DNA of 64,000 bases from Bacillus sp. 165 (lineage in GTDB: Bacteria; Bacillota; Bacilli; Bacillales; Bacillaceae_G). The position numbers were made by a program, and so were the translations under genes. The stretch lies in NCBI RefSeq assembly GCF_017742235.1, contig NZ_JAGHKQ010000003.1, positions 434,001 to 498,000 on the forward strand, in the 5' to 3' direction. The notes below the pieces were generated by a model. It did no database searches. It saw only the letters and a program-made list of their open reading frames with translations, and was not told the DNA's origin. Shown here piece after piece: positions 62,581-64,000 of this stretch (its first letter is position 1; the number at the start of each line of letters is the position of its first letter).

Positions 62581-62841
62581 ATGGATAAAGAAGTCGCTAT
62601 AGTTATAGGAGCATCACGTGGAATTGGGCGTGCAATTGCTCAAAAGCTTTCTGAACAAAGTATCACTGTCGTCGTCAATTATTTGATTAATAAGCAAATG
62701 GCCGAAGAAGTTGTGGAAAGTATAAAACAAAATAGGAAATTAGCTCATAGTATGGAAACTACATCTAATCAAACAATCCAAAATAAATGGACTTTAGAAG
62801 AGGAATATCATTTTTCTCTCCTGAAAGAGAATGAAGTGTGA
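62581..62841 (+). pseudogene. Short-chain dehydrogenase, N-terminal fragment
   Basis: The first ~50 residues (DKEVAIVIGASRGIGRAIAQ, KLSEQSITVVVNYLINKQMA) are an SDR cofactor-binding front. After ESIKQNRK the sequence loses the family pattern and ends at codon 86, where an SDR needs ~240. There is no ribosome binding site. A dead 5' piece in the window's decayed right end. Confidence 0.7.
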
Positions 62842-63275
62842 AAAATTTCAGGAATCACTATGATTGCTAAATGGAAATTAGGGAACCCAAATCTCCTCGC
62901 TGAACAATAACCATCATATTAATAAAATCAATATCATGAAAAAACCTTACGAACATTATTAATTGTAATAAGTGTGGCTTTTGTAAACTACGACCACGGT
63001 CGTTGAGGAAGAAGACTTCTTCCTGTAATATGTTAAAGCTAAAAGCATGTGAAAAAATTAGGTTCAAATGATTCAATTGTGGTATTTAGTTGCTTATTTT
63101 CAGTCCCCATTTGCTCTTTCGATATTGTCATCAAGTCTTTGTATGTTGATAATAGAAAATCCACTTTTTAATGGTAGCATCTATATAAGGTAAATTCCAT
63201 TCTTCCCTATCCATGTACAGCTTGCCGAGTATAAGAATCTTCTTCTATTAAAACATATTTGTTTTTTTATAGTAT
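62842..63275. other. Region without a supported gene
   Basis: About 430 bases. A minus-strand open frame (62867-63076) and a plus-strand Cys-rich stretch near 62960-63050 (KCGFCKLRPRSLRKK) are both weak. It may hold an old transposase scrap. Confidence 0.4.
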
Positions 63276-63626
63276 TTAATAAATTGCTCTTTCAGGTCTT
63301 TCAATAAGTCCAAGTCCAGTGAATTTATGCATTTGTTTGACAAAGTGTACTACTTTTCTAAATTCTATTGCATATTCTAAGTCGAACCATAAAATAACAT
63401 TGTTGTTGTTATCTGGGCTCACTTTAAATTTATAGCCTTTAGCTTTAAAAGCTCGATGAACTCTGCTGCCTCGGATAAAACGAAAGTTAAATCGATTTTC
63501 TCCATGCAGACATCCGGCATCGTAACCAATATCCCCTTTCATTAAAGTTAAGTTTATGTATGAGTTTCGTTCTCCAAAGATTACTTCTTCACCAAGTTCC
63601 TCTTTTAGTTTTTGAAGATTGTTCAC
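63276..63626 (-). CDS. Protein of unknown function
   Basis: 116 residues with a GTG start at 63626 and TAGGAGGAGATTAC upstream, a strong site. Mixed alpha/beta composition: EELGEEVIFGERNSYINLTL, FRFIRGSRVHRAFKAKGYKF and FDLEYAIEFRKVVHFVKQMH. No signal peptide or membrane helix. I do not recognise the family. The ribosome binding site argues that it is real. Confidence 0.6.
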   Translation of the reverse strand: MNNLQKLKEELGEEVIFGERNSYINLTLMKGDIGYDAGCLHGENRFNFRFIRGSRVHRAFKAKGYKFKVSPDNNNNVILWFDLEYAIEFRKVVHFVKQMHKFTGLGLIERPERAIY

Positions 63627-64000
63627 TGTAATCTCCTCCTAATTTATTTTCCCTACTCTCGCTCGAACTAAATTTTTCTATTATAACTATACTTAGAGTA
63701 TATAAGCAATTCCTTAACCTACTACAATAAAATTTTCACCTTTAGGTTTTGAAATCCCTTTATCTTTATTGTAGCGAGATTTCAGACTTTCTCTGCACTA
63801 ACTAGGATTACAAATTGAACGTTCTGCAACATACCAATACACTTCTTTATTTGTTTGAAATTCAGCAATTATAGCATCATCTGAATCAATTAAGTACATT
63901 CATGGATACTTTTTTTGAATATGTATTAATTTTTTCATAAATTGCAAGGATAACCCTTGCGTTTTATTATGGTTATTTTTCCTGTTTTTGTGACGATGGG
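63627..64000. other. Right-edge region with a decayed reading frame
   Basis: About 370 bases. Besides the promoter area of the 116-residue gene it contains the decayed frame at 63714-63899. Nothing else is seen up to the edge. Confidence 0.4.
63714..63899 (-). pseudogene. Decayed ORF with an internal TAG
   Basis: From ATG 63899 the minus strand reads MYLIDSDDAIIAEFQTNKEV, YWYVAERSICNPS, a TAG, then CRESLKSRYNKDKGISKPKG and NFIVVG. The pattern (short beta strands, then a basic helix and a KPKG turn) resembles small phage or mobile-element DNA-binding proteins. Identification is not secure. Confidence 0.35.

Noticed and set aside
62867-63076. 69-codon minus-strand ORF with hydrophobic composition
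   Set aside because: No start signal and no family; the composition fits a shadow of old coding DNA on the other strand.

Overview
The window reads as chromosomal DNA of a low-GC, spore-forming Bacillus-type Firmicute, probably Bacillus sensu lato. The evidence is AT-rich intergenic DNA, strong AGGAGG-type ribosome binding sites, some GTG/TTG starts, CcpA-type cre sites, Fur boxes, and recognisable Bacillus proteins (BcrC, BrxA, YpgR/CvfC, SsbB, UppP, YfmR, YpgQ and a SpoVR fragment). No rRNA, tRNA, CRISPR array or intact prophage was seen. Species cannot be fixed from the sequence alone.

Layout. 1-2.2 kb: an open-ended RCC1-repeat gene, an IS1595-type transposase remnant and a COG4705 membrane protein. 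2.5-6.3 kb: a lipid-pyrophosphate module, with a BcrC-like phosphatase divergent from an OmpR-type two-component system and a second PAP2 phosphatase. 6.4-11.8 kb: a decayed patch (SpoVR scrap, topA tail joined to an MFS head, internally deleted aldo/keto reductase, ADH tail, frameshifted pirin) interleaved with intact redox genes. 12-18.9 kb: C4-dicarboxylate/aspartate utilisation (symporter, AspA, malic enzyme) with a cre site, followed by a GlnK/GlnL-like two-component system. 19-29.6 kb: a doubly truncated spoVR, a 1368-residue secreted subtilase with a dockerin-like tail, a butanediol-type dehydrogenase behind five 35-bp repeats, a broken IS3 element, a truncated VanZ gene and an XRE-TPR (RRNPP-like) regulator.

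29.6-36.7 kb: housekeeping and small genes (BrxA, YpgR, SsbB), a CD3324-family protein, a FusB-like EF-G binding protein, an SDR, a ferritin-like protein, a lipoprotein and a ferredoxin-NADP reductase. 36.7-40.7 kb: a Fur-boxed siderophore ABC operon, divergent from the reductase. 40.8-46.4 kb: MFS transporter, MocR scrap, Bax1-I protein, YfmR, YpgQ. 46.6-53.9 kb: a coiled-coil protein, a six-gene peptide-resistance-type operon (two ABC transporters around a YcbLM-like two-component system) and UppP. 53.9-55.1 kb: an ArsR/SRPBCC/VOC operon behind twin palindromes. 57-62.5 kb: a MarR-centred redox/electrophile cluster in which the same 16-bp palindrome occurs seven times. 62.6-64 kb: fragments and a gene of unknown function.

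The most interesting signals are regulatory. (i) A 36-bp palindrome with 13-bp arms and a 10-bp spacer occurs in the same geometry upstream of the secreted subtilase and upstream of the XRE-TPR regulator, suggesting a local, possibly quorum-type, protease circuit. (ii) A MarR operator (TTGTATGTACAAACAA type) is repeated before nearly every transcription unit from 58 to 62 kb. (iii) A five-copy 35-bp array, two copies of which carry perfect cre matches, lies in front of a dehydrogenase. The window also carries an unusual load of truncated genes, several with readable deletion junctions.
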